The notes below the pieces were generated by a model. It ran no database searches. It was not told the DNA's origin and saw only the letters and a program-made list of their open reading frames with translations. The position numbers and the translations under genes are program-made. 64,000 nucleotides of DNA from Candida dubliniensis CD36. Taxonomy: Eukaryota > Ascomycota > Pichiomycetes > Serinales > Debaryomycetaceae. Location of the stretch: assembly GCF_000026945.1 (NCBI RefSeq), contig NC_012863.1, positions 1,331,501 to 1,395,500 of the forward strand, in the 5' to 3' direction. Below are positions 52,748 through 61,984 of this stretch, piece after piece (the first letter of the stretch is position 1; each line of letters begins with the position of its first letter).

Positions 52748-55144
52748 CTATACAAACCCTCCTTTCTTTTTCCGTTTCTTTTTAGGTTGTGAGCCTGATC
52801 TTGATTGGCTCCCCTGCGATGATATTGACTTTTGTGAAGGGAAACTAGCAATAGATGGAACAGCTGAGTTTAATGATGAAGTGAGTAATGTTTGAGTCTG
52901 TGAATTTTGAGTCAAGACTTGTTGGCGAAGACTTGGTTGTGAGTTTACTCTGAGTGGAGGGATTGACGAATTAATAGTTGGAATCATAAACTGGGAATCA
53001 TGTTGAGTGGGTGTAAGACCCTCTGTTTGGGCGTTGTCCTGGTCGTCTTCCTCATCCCACTCGCTCAACAAGGTTTGTACTTTCTCTGGTGCATTGGCTA
53101 TAGATTTTTCTAATCTCTCCTGCAAATCGTTTGATTCGTATTGACATTTTATTAGCGATAATCCTATTAATATGGATACAGCTAACTTTGATGATGTTTT
53201 GTTATGACTAGGATAAATTTGTTCCAACAATTTGTAAATATCATAGATGTGTGTATTTGCTTCCTTTTTATTAATAAACTTGTTCCTTTGTATAAATGAA
53301 TTATTGATTAAACTTTTCACTTTGAGGCGATCTGGAGGTAAAGAATTCTCTAATTGCACAATCATATCATCTAATTCTAACAAATCAGTTACCCCTAACG
53401 GCACTTTATTGCAAACTTCATATAACGAGAAATAATGCAGTTGTTGTGCTGCTTGAGAATTACCCATTTGAGCAAATCCGTTTCCTAATTCATATGCATA
53501 TCGCTGAATCAAATCAATCTGCTGTGAAGCTGTAGTACAATCAGGTTCAACTGTACTTGAAAACTGGGCTATCATTTGCTTGATTTCTTTTTTGGAAAAC
53601 TGTTTAAAGTAATTTTTTCTGTGCTTGTCAATACCAGTGTCTACCAAATTGGAATGAAACAGGGAATTTGGATCATAATTTTCATTTTTGCTAGTTAAAC
53701 GTCTCAGATATATTGCCAACCCAGTAGTTAATTCAAAAAGTAACAACGAATCTTCTGTTTTGGCCACATGTATTTGTCTCAAATCGTAATTATCAAAACT
53801 TTTTCTAAAATAATAAGGATCTCGTAAGCTATAGGGCTTATCTCCTTTAAATCCAAATGAATAAACAATAATCAAAGGATTCACTTGTGAATATAGAAAG
53901 CAAGTAAATACTTTCGGAGAGGTTTCCAAAACTTTGAATTTTAAGGATGGGTCACTATCATCTAAAAAATGTTTCCAGGATAGCAATCTTGTCATATTAT
54001 CTTTAGCACTAAACCAAATCAATTCTTTAGAAGTCAACAAAAACATGTACTCATCAACCACATTTAGATCTCTTATTCGAGACCAGGTATTCGATGTAAC
54101 TATTATCTTTTTCGAAGACTCTGAATTAAAATTAACTTTTAAAATTTCAACTCTGGAAAGAATTAGTAAATTATCGCAAAGTGGGAGCCAACAAATACGT
54201 CGCCAATTCGATAACGATGGTGAATCCGATGATTCATCGACAAGTTGTTCTTTGCTAAACTTTCTTATACTAGGAACTGTCTTATTGACATACCACACAG
54301 TCAAATTGCCCTTGATGTCCACCACTGCAACTTTCCTACTGTCATTAGGACAAAAGCGAACATCAGCTAGCACGTTTCCCGCCAAGCACTTTGCAGATAT
54401 TTCTCCCAATACAAATAGTACTACATTGGGGATTTCTTCAATATAAGTTAGCCTATCTAGACAAGTGTTCAAAATATATACTTTGGCGCCTGTTCGAATT
54501 GCCACCAATCCAACACCATCAATTTTATCTGAAACTTCAATTTGTAATATTGGGTCGCAAAAGTCAATTTGATATGCTGGTGATAATAGAATACAATCAT
54601 CTTTTATTTCGTAGGTTGATATATTCAAAATTGACATGGATTCGCCTGTCACAAAGGTCATCACATCAACATATGCATCCTCTGATTTCACAAAAATGTC
54701 AAATGTTTGCAAAAGATCTCCATCAATAGGATCATATGCCATGTTAGATGTTAAAGATTTGGATTCAAACATGTATGCTCGTATTATCTCTTGCGGTATA
54801 TACGTATTGTTGCTCAAATCGTTGGGTAGTTTTCCTTTAGGGACAGTAGAGGAGCTAATTGAATTGGCCATTGAGGAATTAATGTTGAATTTAGAAATTT
54901 GGTTCTCTACCAATTCCTGAGTACTATTTTGTTTAGGAATAAGTTCCATAGTTTCATCATTTAGTCTGGGAAATATTACAGGTATTGGTTTCGTGCTCAT
55001 CTCGAGATCATTGTGAGGAATTGTATTGGTATTGGACAGTCGATCCTGGTTCTGTGCCTCTATCAAGGTATCTATTGAAACAATAGCATTTCCATATACT
55101 CCATAGCTTAGTCGATTTCCAAGACCCTTTTTATGTGGCCACAT
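52748..55144 (-). CDS. RRN6: Rrn6, RNA polymerase I core-factor subunit
   Basis: A 798-residue protein. The segment NTWSRIRDLNVVDEYMFLLT with a following LLSWKHFLDDSDPSLKF aligns closely by eye to S. cerevisiae Rrn6, which has W-S-x-IRD, LLTS(R/K)E and (I/L)SWKHDLDPDD in the same order; VAVVDIKGNLTVW corresponds to its FAIIDIKGNWSI. The end is a Ser/Gln-rich stretch followed by a lysine cluster and Gly-Gly-Phe, also as in Rrn6. The N-terminal half is a beta-propeller, followed by helices. Rrn6 with Rrn7 and Rrn11 binds the rDNA core promoter in the nucleolus and recruits Pol I. It is shorter than the S. cerevisiae protein (894). Its start lies only 83 bp from the LTR at 55228. Confidence 0.88.
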   Translation of the reverse strand: MWPHKKGLGNRLSYGVYGNAIVSIDTLIEAQNQDRLSNTNTIPHNDLEMSTKPIPVIFPRLNDETMELIPKQNSTQELVENQISKFNINSSMANSISSSTVPKGKLPNDLSNNTYIPQEIIRAYMFESKSLTSNMAYDPIDGDLLQTFDIFVKSEDAYVDVMTFVTGESMSILNISTYEIKDDCILLSPAYQIDFCDPILQIEVSDKIDGVGLVAIRTGAKVYILNTCLDRLTYIEEIPNVVLFVLGEISAKCLAGNVLADVRFCPNDSRKVAVVDIKGNLTVWYVNKTVPSIRKFSKEQLVDESSDSPSLSNWRRICWLPLCDNLLILSRVEILKVNFNSESSKKIIVTSNTWSRIRDLNVVDEYMFLLTSKELIWFSAKDNMTRLLSWKHFLDDSDPSLKFKVLETSPKVFTCFLYSQVNPLIIVYSFGFKGDKPYSLRDPYYFRKSFDNYDLRQIHVAKTEDSLLLFELTTGLAIYLRRLTSKNENYDPNSLFHSNLVDTGIDKHRKNYFKQFSKKEIKQMIAQFSSTVEPDCTTASQQIDLIQRYAYELGNGFAQMGNSQAAQQLHYFSLYEVCNKVPLGVTDLLELDDMIVQLENSLPPDRLKVKSLINNSFIQRNKFINKKEANTHIYDIYKLLEQIYPSHNKTSSKLAVSILIGLSLIKCQYESNDLQERLEKSIANAPEKVQTLLSEWDEEDDQDNAQTEGLTPTQHDSQFMIPTINSSIPPLRVNSQPSLRQQVLTQNSQTQTLLTSSLNSAVPSIASFPSQKSISSQGSQSRSGSQPKKKRKKKGGFV

Positions 55145-55222
55145 ATCATAAGTGATAATTTGTGTATGATATCAAAGAAAAGAAAAGAACAAAATTATTA
55201 CGTAATAAAAAAACGTTTCCTC

Positions 55223-55227
55223 ACTTT
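55223..55227. repeat. Left target-site duplication ACTTT
   Basis: ACTTT directly precedes the outer LTR and is repeated at 56310-56314 directly after it. Confidence 0.85.
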
Positions 55228-55249
55228 TGTTGGAAAAGTGAAACATGAT

Positions 55250-55719
55250 TGTCCTGACGTAGCAGTTCTCAGCGCGTACGGTCAGCAGTTAACTTAAACT
55301 AATTTATAACATAGTAATTTTTATAGGGATTTTCATTAGTGTTCAATTCCTGTAACTACGGTTGAACCATTTTTAATGAATGGTTACACATTTAACCCTT
55401 TTTACCAGCGATGATATTCATCTAAATGTACTCAAGTACATAGTACTTTCATTTCTCTAATTAAACCTATATAATATAAAATAATTCTTTTTCTATTTCT
55501 AAATATTTTTCTTAAATAATGTAGTTTATGTGCAATATAGAACGGATGTGTGTCCACCAATTAGTATTACACTTACACTAAATTTCTGTTACCCTAAAAT
55601 GTCGTAGATAATTACTTATAGTTATTGTCCATCATTTTTAAGATGTTGAGTAATTATCTAGATATCGCACTTGATCCTATCAGCCTGTATTCTCGGTAAT
55701 ATTGGCTGAGTGTGTGACA
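55250..55719. mobile_element. Nested solo LTR, 470 bp, of a second type
   Basis: Starts TGTC (55250) and ends GACA (55716-55719), with TG...CA termini, flanked by ATGAT at 55245-55249 and 55720-55724. The other copy of the outer LTR lacks exactly this 470-bp segment plus one ATGAT, so it preserves the empty target site. A TATA-like run (CTATATAATATAAAA, about 55468-55482) may be its promoter. The orientation and family are undetermined because no internal region remains. Confidence 0.85.
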
Positions 55720-55788
55720 ATGATCAATCCTTCATCTTGAAAGTGTTTTGAGAAATGCAACATAAGACTGCGAATGACCAAAGATAAG

Positions 55789-55828
55789 AATGTATGTATG
55801 AATACAGAATGTATGTATGAATACAGAA
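55789..55828 (+). repeat. 19-bp tandem repeat within the outer LTR
   Basis: Two copies of AATGTATGTATGAATACAG followed by a partial third. The copy at 59028-59611 has one unit fewer and lacks 4 bp in another, so this is a length-variable site. Confidence 0.75.
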
Positions 55829-56085
55829 TGTATGAATGATGTTACACGGATGTGTGAATGTATTGAGTATTATCTCAAGTAATGTAAAATATACACAATG
55901 GTGTGAATGACCTTAAAAGACACGTTACATTACAAGCACTGGTTAGTGCAAGTCTCTAAAGAATTTAGGATAAGAAATGAATGATATAAAAAAAGGTCTT
56001 AAGATTCTTTAGAGAATTGTAAATTGAACTGATTTTAACAGATTTGAGAATTAACTAATCAATAACTAATGAATACTACTTTATA

Positions 56086-56337
56086 ATGCCACCAACTTCT
56101 AGACGTTCTAATAAAAGAGCAAGAACCAATTCGACTGCTGAACCATTAATACAAGCTCCACCTCCGCCACCTATTGAGACTCCAGGTGAGTCTAGTATTA
56201 CAGAGATTAACGAGACATCAAGTGTTCCTAGTGAGGAAACAAATAACTTACCTAGTGCACACACAAATGTCATGGAATCCATAGCCGAGAGGAATTTTAT
56301 CTTCCAACAACTTTTGCTTCAAATTGTTGCTGTGTAA
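56086..56337 (+). CDS. Gag-like leader reading frame starting inside the LTR
   Basis: The ATG at 56086 opens a frame whose first 74 or so codons lie inside the LTR. It is Ser/Thr/Pro-rich with a basic start (MPPTSRRSNKRARTNS), a Pro6 run and ETSSVPSEETNNLPSAHTNV, and it leaves the LTR at ...FIFQQ to end after a few host-derived codons. The equivalent frame in the inverted copy (from 59251) differs at a single base over about 225 bp. A start of Gag inside the LTR is known in Ty1-type elements, so it is most likely the N-terminal fragment of a retrotransposon Gag, not a host gene. No zinc knuckle or protease is present. Confidence 0.5.
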   Translation: MPPTSRRSNKRARTNSTAEPLIQAPPPPPIETPGESSITEINETSSVPSEETNNLPSAHTNVMESIAERNFIFQQLLLQIVAV

Positions 56338-56371
56338 ATTTTTTTTGCACACTTTTTAGACACAACTCGTT

Positions 56372-56372
<1 letters not shown>

Positions 56373-56408
<36 letters not shown>
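56373..56408 (+). repeat. T36 homopolymer upstream of CWH41
   Basis: An uninterrupted run of about 36 T lies 65 bp before the CWH41 ATG, between it and the LTR. Such poly(dA:dT) tracts exclude nucleosomes in yeast promoters. Confidence 0.85.
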
Positions 56409-56473
56409 CAGTATACCAATCAACATTTGGTGTATCTACTTTTACTGCAACCCCTTTTTCGAAAAGATATAAT

Positions 56474-58966
56474 ATGAGATGGTTCTTGTGGTTGCCACTA
56501 GTCTTTCTATTGGAAGTAATATTTGCAAACAATCAAATAAAATTTGATTTGTATGACAACGACGATCAACAATACACTAACGACACTGTTGATTTAGCAA
56601 CACAATATTCACAAATATCCAATAACTCATTATTATGGGGACCTTATCGATCAGCATTATATTTTGGACTCAGACCTAGGTTTCCTCGATCCTTGTTATC
56701 TGGGTTGATGTGGTTTTCAATTAACGACTATGAAGGAATTGGTAAAATAAGACACTTTTACGAACAACATGACAAAATGTCCAAAGCTAATTGGGTTTCA
56801 TATGACCCAAGAATCGGTGGTAGACAAATCATTGATGATGATGAGTGTCATATCAAAATAATAATTGATTTTGTTAAAAGTGACGATGGATTATCCTGGG
56901 GGGTTAAAATTAGATCTAAACCTCATAAAGGGTTTGAAAATATAAAGACTTCCTTTATATGGTATAGTGGGTTGGAAGGTGAGCAAAAAGTGATTGATGA
57001 AAATGGCGATGAAAGCATGAGTAGAACTGGCTTTTTGAAGTTGGAGAACCCAAAAAATGTTTTAGGATATGAGGGGAATCTCAAATTTACTGGGGTTTCA
57101 GAAGAATTAGGTGCATTTGAATTGGAGATCAATGATGGTCCCAAGACCAATGTCCATCCAGTTGGAAGAACCTATATTGATCCTGAATTAGATCCAAGAA
57201 AAGCTCACCATTATAGTTTGACTGTTCCAGATGATAATGTTTGGAGAGCAAGAGATATTTTCATGACAATGTTACAAGAATCAATTCAAAAACTTGTTGA
57301 AAGATTTGGAGGTGTTGAAACTATCCCACCAGAAAACTTGTTTATCCTTAGGGATTTACAAGATTTTGAAGGAAATTTACATTTTGTACAAAAAATTTAT
57401 CAAGGATCATGTGAATTTGATGTTGTATATAATAATGCATTAACACCGATCACGGAAAGAATTACGTTTGATAATTTGAAATTCAGAATACAAAATTCGT
57501 TGAAGGCATTTGATGAGAAATTTGATAGTAATTTTGAGTTAGCGCCTCCATTCAATTCTAAAAAGTACAAAAAGTTTGGTAAAGAAGTATTGTCAGGGTT
57601 ATTAGGAGGACTTTCCTACTTTTATGGTGACCAGTTGGTTGATAGAGAAACTGTATTTGATGAAGATTCGTTTGAAAGTTACAAATTAGAGGGTACTTTT
57701 GAAGGTCCTTACGAGTTATTCACTTTGGTTCCTTCGAGACCATTTTTCCCACGTGGATTTCTTTGGGATGAAGGGTTCCATTTATTACCGTTGTTGAATT
57801 ATGATTCTGATTTAGTTTTGGAAATAACCAAGTCTTGGTTTAATTTGATGGATGAGGATGGTTGGATTGCTCGTGAACAAATATTGGGTAAAGAACTGAG
57901 ATCAAGAGTACCGGCTGAATTTGTTGTACAAAGTCCACAAATTGTGAATCCTCCAACATTGACATTAGTTCTTACGTATTTACTTGATTCTGTGGTTGGA
58001 AATTATGATAACATTGATGAACCAAAAAATGTCGATGAATCGTTATCAAGAGAAACCTTGGGCAGCTTTGTGTTGAAGAATCCCGAGGTGTTGACGAATT
58101 ACACTAAGCAGGTGTATCCTAAATTGAAATCACATCTTGATATGTTTCGTCGAACTCAAAGAGGCTATGTTGAAGAATTTGATAGAGGAACCAACCCAGA
58201 AGCCTATAGATGGAGAGGTAGAACATTAACACATTGTCTTGCTAGTGGGTTGGATGATTACCCTCGGGCATTACCTGCAGATGTTGCTGAATTGAATGTT
58301 GATTTGATCTCATGGATTGGTATTATGACAAGATCAATTCGTTTAATGGCAGAGATTTTGAATATTGATGAAGATGTACAAGCCTATAAGAATTTAGAAA
58401 ATGATATCATTGATAACATTGAAAAATTGCATTGGTCACCAGAAGATAAAACTTACTGTGATGTTTCAGTCAATGATGATGATGAAAATATTTTTGTTTG
58501 TTTCAAAGGATATATTTCATTATTCCCATTTTTAACCAAGTTGATACCTGAAACTAATATTGATAAATTGGAACATATTATAGATTTAATTTCCAATCCA
58601 GAAGAATTGTGGACCCCCTATGGTATCAGATCTTTATCAAAAGCTGACGAATTTTATAAAACAGGTGAAGATTATTGGAGATCACCAATATGGATCCCAA
58701 TAAACTATTTAATTTTAGATAGTATTCAAGATTATTATATTCGTAGCAAAGATCACATGTCAACTGATTTACAAGAAAAATTTGCAAAGACTTACCATGA
58801 TTTGAGAATAAATATTGTTAACAATGTATTTAATCAAGCTGCTAAAACTGGGTTTGTGTGGGAACAATATAATGATGAAACAGGGGAAGCACAAAGAGCT
58901 AAGAATTTTTTGGGTTGGTCATCTTTGGTCTTGATAATGATGACAATGCCTGAACATTTGAATTGA
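56474..58966 (+). CDS. CWH41: Cwh41, processing alpha-glucosidase I (GH63)
   Basis: An 830-residue protein, near the S. cerevisiae length (833). The N terminus is a hydrophobic signal or anchor (WFLWLPLVFLLEVIFA). The N-terminal beta domain includes SLLWGPYRSALYFGLRPR; the C-terminal (alpha/alpha)6 catalytic domain includes RGFLWDEGFHLLPLL near residue 430 and ASGLDDYPRA near 592, both with the acidic residues of family GH63, and IWIPINYLILDSIQDYY near the end. The enzyme removes the terminal alpha-1,2-glucose from Glc3Man9GlcNAc2 in the ER, the first trimming step, and is needed for normal beta-1,6-glucan. The gene is intact but sits between two solo LTR insertions, with the left LTR ending 164 bp before its ATG. 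Confidence 0.95.
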   Translation: MRWFLWLPLVFLLEVIFANNQIKFDLYDNDDQQYTNDTVDLATQYSQISNNSLLWGPYRSALYFGLRPRFPRSLLSGLMWFSINDYEGIGKIRHFYEQHDKMSKANWVSYDPRIGGRQIIDDDECHIKIIIDFVKSDDGLSWGVKIRSKPHKGFENIKTSFIWYSGLEGEQKVIDENGDESMSRTGFLKLENPKNVLGYEGNLKFTGVSEELGAFELEINDGPKTNVHPVGRTYIDPELDPRKAHHYSLTVPDDNVWRARDIFMTMLQESIQKLVERFGGVETIPPENLFILRDLQDFEGNLHFVQKIYQGSCEFDVVYNNALTPITERITFDNLKFRIQNSLKAFDEKFDSNFELAPPFNSKKYKKFGKEVLSGLLGGLSYFYGDQLVDRETVFDEDSFESYKLEGTFEGPYELFTLVPSRPFFPRGFLWDEGFHLLPLLNYDSDLVLEITKSWFNLMDEDGWIAREQILGKELRSRVPAEFVVQSPQIVNPPTLTLVLTYLLDSVVGNYDNIDEPKNVDESLSRETLGSFVLKNPEVLTNYTKQVYPKLKSHLDMFRRTQRGYVEEFDRGTNPEAYRWRGRTLTHCLASGLDDYPRALPADVAELNVDLISWIGIMTRSIRLMAEILNIDEDVQAYKNLENDIIDNIEKLHWSPEDKTYCDVSVNDDDENIFVCFKGYISLFPFLTKLIPETNIDKLEHIIDLISNPEELWTPYGIRSLSKADEFYKTGEDYWRSPIWIPINYLILDSIQDYYIRSKDHMSTDLQEKFAKTYHDLRINIVNNVFNQAAKTGFVWEQYNDETGEAQRAKNFLGWSSLVLIMMTMPEHLN

Positions 58967-59027
58967 ATGAAATAGGTGGTTATTATTTCTAAGAACCAAT
59001 GCTGAAAAAAAAAAGGGGGACGGCGGT
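58967..59027. other. CWH41 3' flank up to the second LTR
   Basis: Only 61 bp separate the CWH41 stop from the inverted LTR, so the LTR probably sits in or next to the CWH41 3' UTR. GCGGT at 59023-59027 is the left target duplication. Confidence 0.6.
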
Positions 59028-59251
59028 TGTTGGAAGATAAAATTCCTCTCGGCTATGGATTCCATGACATTTGTGTGTGCACTAGGTAAGTTATTTGTTT
59101 CCTCACTAGGAACACTTGATGTCTCGTTAATCTCTGTAATACTAGACTCACCTGGAGTCTCAATAGGTGGCGGAGGTGGAGCTTGTATTAATGGTTCAGT
59201 AGTCGAATTGGTTCTTGCTCTTTTATTAGAACGTCTAGAAGTTGGTGGCAT
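59028..59251 (-). CDS. Gag-like leader reading frame in the inverted LTR
   Basis: The ATG at 59251 opens the same frame as in the left LTR, with one amino-acid difference in the LTR part (Ala to Thr at residue 18, the sole base change). Past the LTR edge at 59028 the frame continues into host DNA and antisense to the last codons of CWH41, to a stop at 58919. Interpreted as a Gag N-terminal remnant. Confidence 0.45.
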
Positions 59252-59611
59252 TATAAAGTAGTATTCATTAGTTATTGATTAGTTAATTCTCAAATCTATT
59301 AAAATCAGTTTAATTTACAATTCTCTAAAGAATCTTAAGACCTTTTTTTATATCATTCATTTCTTATCTTAAATTCTTTAGAGACTTGCACTAACCAGTG
59401 CTTGTAATGTAACGTGTCTTTTAAGGTCATTCACACCATTGTGTATATTTTACATTACTTGAGATAATACTCAATACATTCACACATCCGTGTAACATTA
59501 TTCATACATTCTGTATTCATACATTCTTATCTTTGGTCATTCGCAATCTTATGTTGCATTTCTCAAAACACTTTCAAGATGCAGGATTGATCATGTTTCA
59601 CTTTTCCAATA
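59028..59611 (-). mobile_element. Solo LTR, inverted second copy, 584 bp
   Basis: On the plus strand it runs from TGTTGGAA (59028-59035) to TTCCAATA (59604-59611) and is flanked by GCGGT on both sides (59023-59027 and 59612-59616). Read on the minus strand it is the same LTR as the outer copy at 55228-56309 without the nested 470-bp insertion, with one tandem unit fewer and few substitutions. Its 5' terminus has changed from TG to TA. Separate target duplications show that the two copies came from separate insertions, not from a duplication of this block. Confidence 0.87.
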
Positions 59612-59714
59612 GCGGTTGTGTATTTTTTAAGTTATAGAGTTACAATAGATATGTAATGTTATAAATTTATTCTTTCTTTTTTTTTTTTGAAGAAACAATT
59701 CACATAAAACCTCT

Positions 59715-61823
59715 CTAAGCTTTTGAAGGATCTTCTTCAAATCTCAAGTCCCAGCCAATTTGTTCACCCAATTTAGGCAATACTTCAGCAACTGATTGAA
59801 CATCTTTATCACCTCTACCAGATACGTTAATAACAATATGTTGGTCTTTAGACATTGTTTTAGCCAATTCAATAGCACCATAAATAGCATGAGAGCTTTC
59901 CAAAGCAGGAATAATACCTTCCAATTGCGATAATAATCTGAACCCTTCCAAAGCTTGTGCATCAGTAGCAGCAACAAACTCAGCTCTACCAATACTCTTC
60001 CAATAAGCCAATTCTGGACCAACACCAGGATAATCCAATCCGGCAGATACAGAATGAGTATCATGAACTTGACCGTCATTATCTTGTAAAACATAAGTCT
60101 TAACCCCATGGAAAACACCAGGAATACCGGCTGTTAAAGTAGCAGAGTGACGTTCAGTATCCAAACCATCACCACCAGCTTCAACCCCTAATAATTTAAC
60201 TTCTTTATCATTTTCGAAAGGAGAGAACATACCGGTGGAATTGGATCCACCACCAACACAAGCAACAACTGCATTGGGCAATTTCCCATTGTTTAAAGCT
60301 TTGAATTGTTCTTTAGTTTCTTGACCAATAACACTTTGGAAAGTTCTAACCAAAGTAGGATATGGATGAGGACCAATTGCTGATCCAACAACGTAATGAG
60401 TAGTTTCTAAATTGGATACCCAAAATCTAAAAGCTTCAGAGGTGGCATCTCTTAAAGTTTGAGTCCCATTTTTTACAGGGACAACATTAGCACCCAAAAT
60501 TTTCATTCTGAAAACATTTAATGCTTGACGTCTAGTATCTTCAGCTCCCATAAATACCGTACATTCCAATCCAAACTTGGCACAAGCAGTAGCAGTGGCA
60601 ACACCATGTTGACCAGCACCAGTTTCAGCAATGATTTTCTTTTTACCTAATCTCTTGGCAATTAAAACTTGAGCCAAGGCATTGTTGATTTTATGAGAAC
60701 CAGTATGATTCAAATCTTCTCTTTTCAACCAAATTTGTGCTCCACCTGCATGTTCAGATAATCTTTCTGCCCTGTGTAAAGATGATGGTCTTCCAATGTA
60801 TGAATATAAATCTCTAAATTCTTTCCAAAATTCAGGATCAGCAACGGCATCTTCAAACCCTTTTTCTAATTCAGCTAAACATGTATGTAATGCTTCAGGG
60901 ACATATTGACCACCGAAATCACCAAATCTTGGATTGTATTTATGATTCTCTTCCAAAACTGGTTTAGTTTCCTTAGCTTGGTTATTGTTATTTCTTTCAA
61001 ATGTTTTAGGATAAGTAGGTTTGAAATCATTTCCCAAAATAGATTGGACGTAATCATAAGCAACTTTACCTCTTTCGCCTGGTTTGGAATCACCAATCAA
61101 AGTGATAATTTTCGATCCAATAACTACACCATCGGCAACTTCACCAACGGTCAAAAAATGTTCTCTAGTGGAAACCCCAAAGCCAACGGCTAATGGAGTA
61201 TCCGGTCCGGCATATTTTCTCACTCTATCACATAATTCTTGGATCCCCGTTGAAACTTTAGTTGAAGCACCAGTGGTACCCATTTTAGAAACAACATAAA
61301 TAAATGAGTCGGCAATTTCTCCTAAAATTTTCAATCTTTCATTTGAAGTAGCAGGAGCAACTAATGGAACATAAGATAATCCATATTTGGTACATTCGGT
61401 TCTAAATTTAATTGCTTCTTCGGGAGGTAAATCGACCACAATAAACCCATTGGCACCAGCTTCTTCTGCATCTTTCAAAAATTTCTGTTCACCATATTTC
61501 AAAATTGGATTATAATACCCCATTAAAATAATTGGTACGGTGACACCTTGATTTCTGGCTTGAGATAATAATTCTAAACATTTAGGAACAGTGATTCCGT
61601 TATCTAAGGCAACATTGTTGGCTTGTTGAATGGTAGGACCGTCAGCAATAGGATCAGAAAATGGAACACCTAATTCAATGATATCAACACCGGCATTTTG
61701 CATGTTCTGTAAAATAGGAATGGTATCGTCAATGGTAGGGAACCCAGCAGTGATAAAATTAACTAAGGCATTGCGTCCTTCCTTTTTGCATCTGGCAAAT
61801 GTTTCTTTAAGTAAAGCAGACAT
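59715..61823 (-). CDS. TRP5: Tryptophan synthase, bifunctional alpha-beta
   Basis: A 702-residue fused enzyme in the fungal order. The alpha domain (residues 1 to about 260) converts indole-glycerol phosphate to indole; its catalytic E50 lies in [12 protein letters not shown] and D61 in IADGP. A linker rich in Asn follows (about 275-295). The beta domain (about 298-702) condenses indole with serine using PLP on K378 in [11 protein letters not shown], with [10 protein letters not shown] binding the PLP phosphate. Indole is channelled between the sites. The ATG at 61823 starts [18 protein letters not shown]; an in-frame TTG two codons upstream was not used. A run of about 20 T on the sense strand ends 6 bp before the ATG. 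Gcn4-type sites upstream fit general amino-acid control. Confidence 0.97.
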   Translation of the reverse strand: MSALLKETFARCKKEGRNALVNFITAGFPTIDDTIPILQNMQNAGVDIIELGVPFSDPIADGPTIQQANNVALDNGITVPKCLELLSQARNQGVTVPIILMGYYNPILKYGEQKFLKDAEEAGANGFIVVDLPPEEAIKFRTECTKYGLSYVPLVAPATSNERLKILGEIADSFIYVVSKMGTTGASTKVSTGIQELCDRVRKYAGPDTPLAVGFGVSTREHFLTVGEVADGVVIGSKIITLIGDSKPGERGKVAYDYVQSILGNDFKPTYPKTFERNNNNQAKETKPVLEENHKYNPRFGDFGGQYVPEALHTCLAELEKGFEDAVADPEFWKEFRDLYSYIGRPSSLHRAERLSEHAGGAQIWLKREDLNHTGSHKINNALAQVLIAKRLGKKKIIAETGAGQHGVATATACAKFGLECTVFMGAEDTRRQALNVFRMKILGANVVPVKNGTQTLRDATSEAFRFWVSNLETTHYVVGSAIGPHPYPTLVRTFQSVIGQETKEQFKALNNGKLPNAVVACVGGGSNSTGMFSPFENDKEVKLLGVEAGGDGLDTERHSATLTAGIPGVFHGVKTYVLQDNDGQVHDTHSVSAGLDYPGVGPELAYWKSIGRAEFVAATDAQALEGFRLLSQLEGIIPALESSHAIYGAIELAKTMSKDQHIVINVSGRGDKDVQSVAEVLPKLGEQIGWDLRFEEDPSKA

Positions 61824-61977
61824 GTTCAAAAAAAAAAAAAAAAAAAAAAGAGTTATATTGTTTGCTTATGGTAATTGGAGTAAAGGAAAAGAAGTGTATT
61901 GTTATATTATCTGGAGAAATTTTTCAACAATACTGAAAAAAGAATTGGTGACAGAGAATCGAGAAAACGAAAAGCAA

Positions 61978-61984
61978 TGAGTCA
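61978..61984. promoter_or_regulatory. Gcn4 site TGAGTCA, proximal to TRP5
   Basis: A perfect Gcn4 consensus 155 bp upstream of the TRP5 ATG, the usual distance for general amino-acid control of tryptophan genes. Confidence 0.65.

Larger units (their letters stand above)
55228..56309 (+). mobile_element. Solo LTR (outer), 1082 bp including a nested LTR
   Basis: The element starts TGTTGGAA (55228-55235) and ends TTCCAACA (56302-56309), perfect 8-bp inverted ends with TG...CA termini, flanked by the 5-bp duplication ACTTT. These are the marks of an LTR left by recombination of an LTR retrotransposon. Subtracting the nested insertion and its duplicated 5 bp leaves about 607 bp, and a near-identical copy lies at 59028-59611 on the other strand. 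A reading frame (56086 onward) runs to the LTR edge. Gag starting inside the LTR is known from Ty1, so a Ty1/copia-like parent is possible; the family is not identified. It fills most of the RRN6-CWH41 divergent promoter and points toward CWH41. Confidence 0.88.

Noticed and set aside
55228..59611. CWH41 as cargo of a composite transposon bounded by inverted repeats
   Set aside because: Each LTR has its own target duplication, ends with TG...CA and sits independently; CWH41 is a standard host gene with no transposase nearby.
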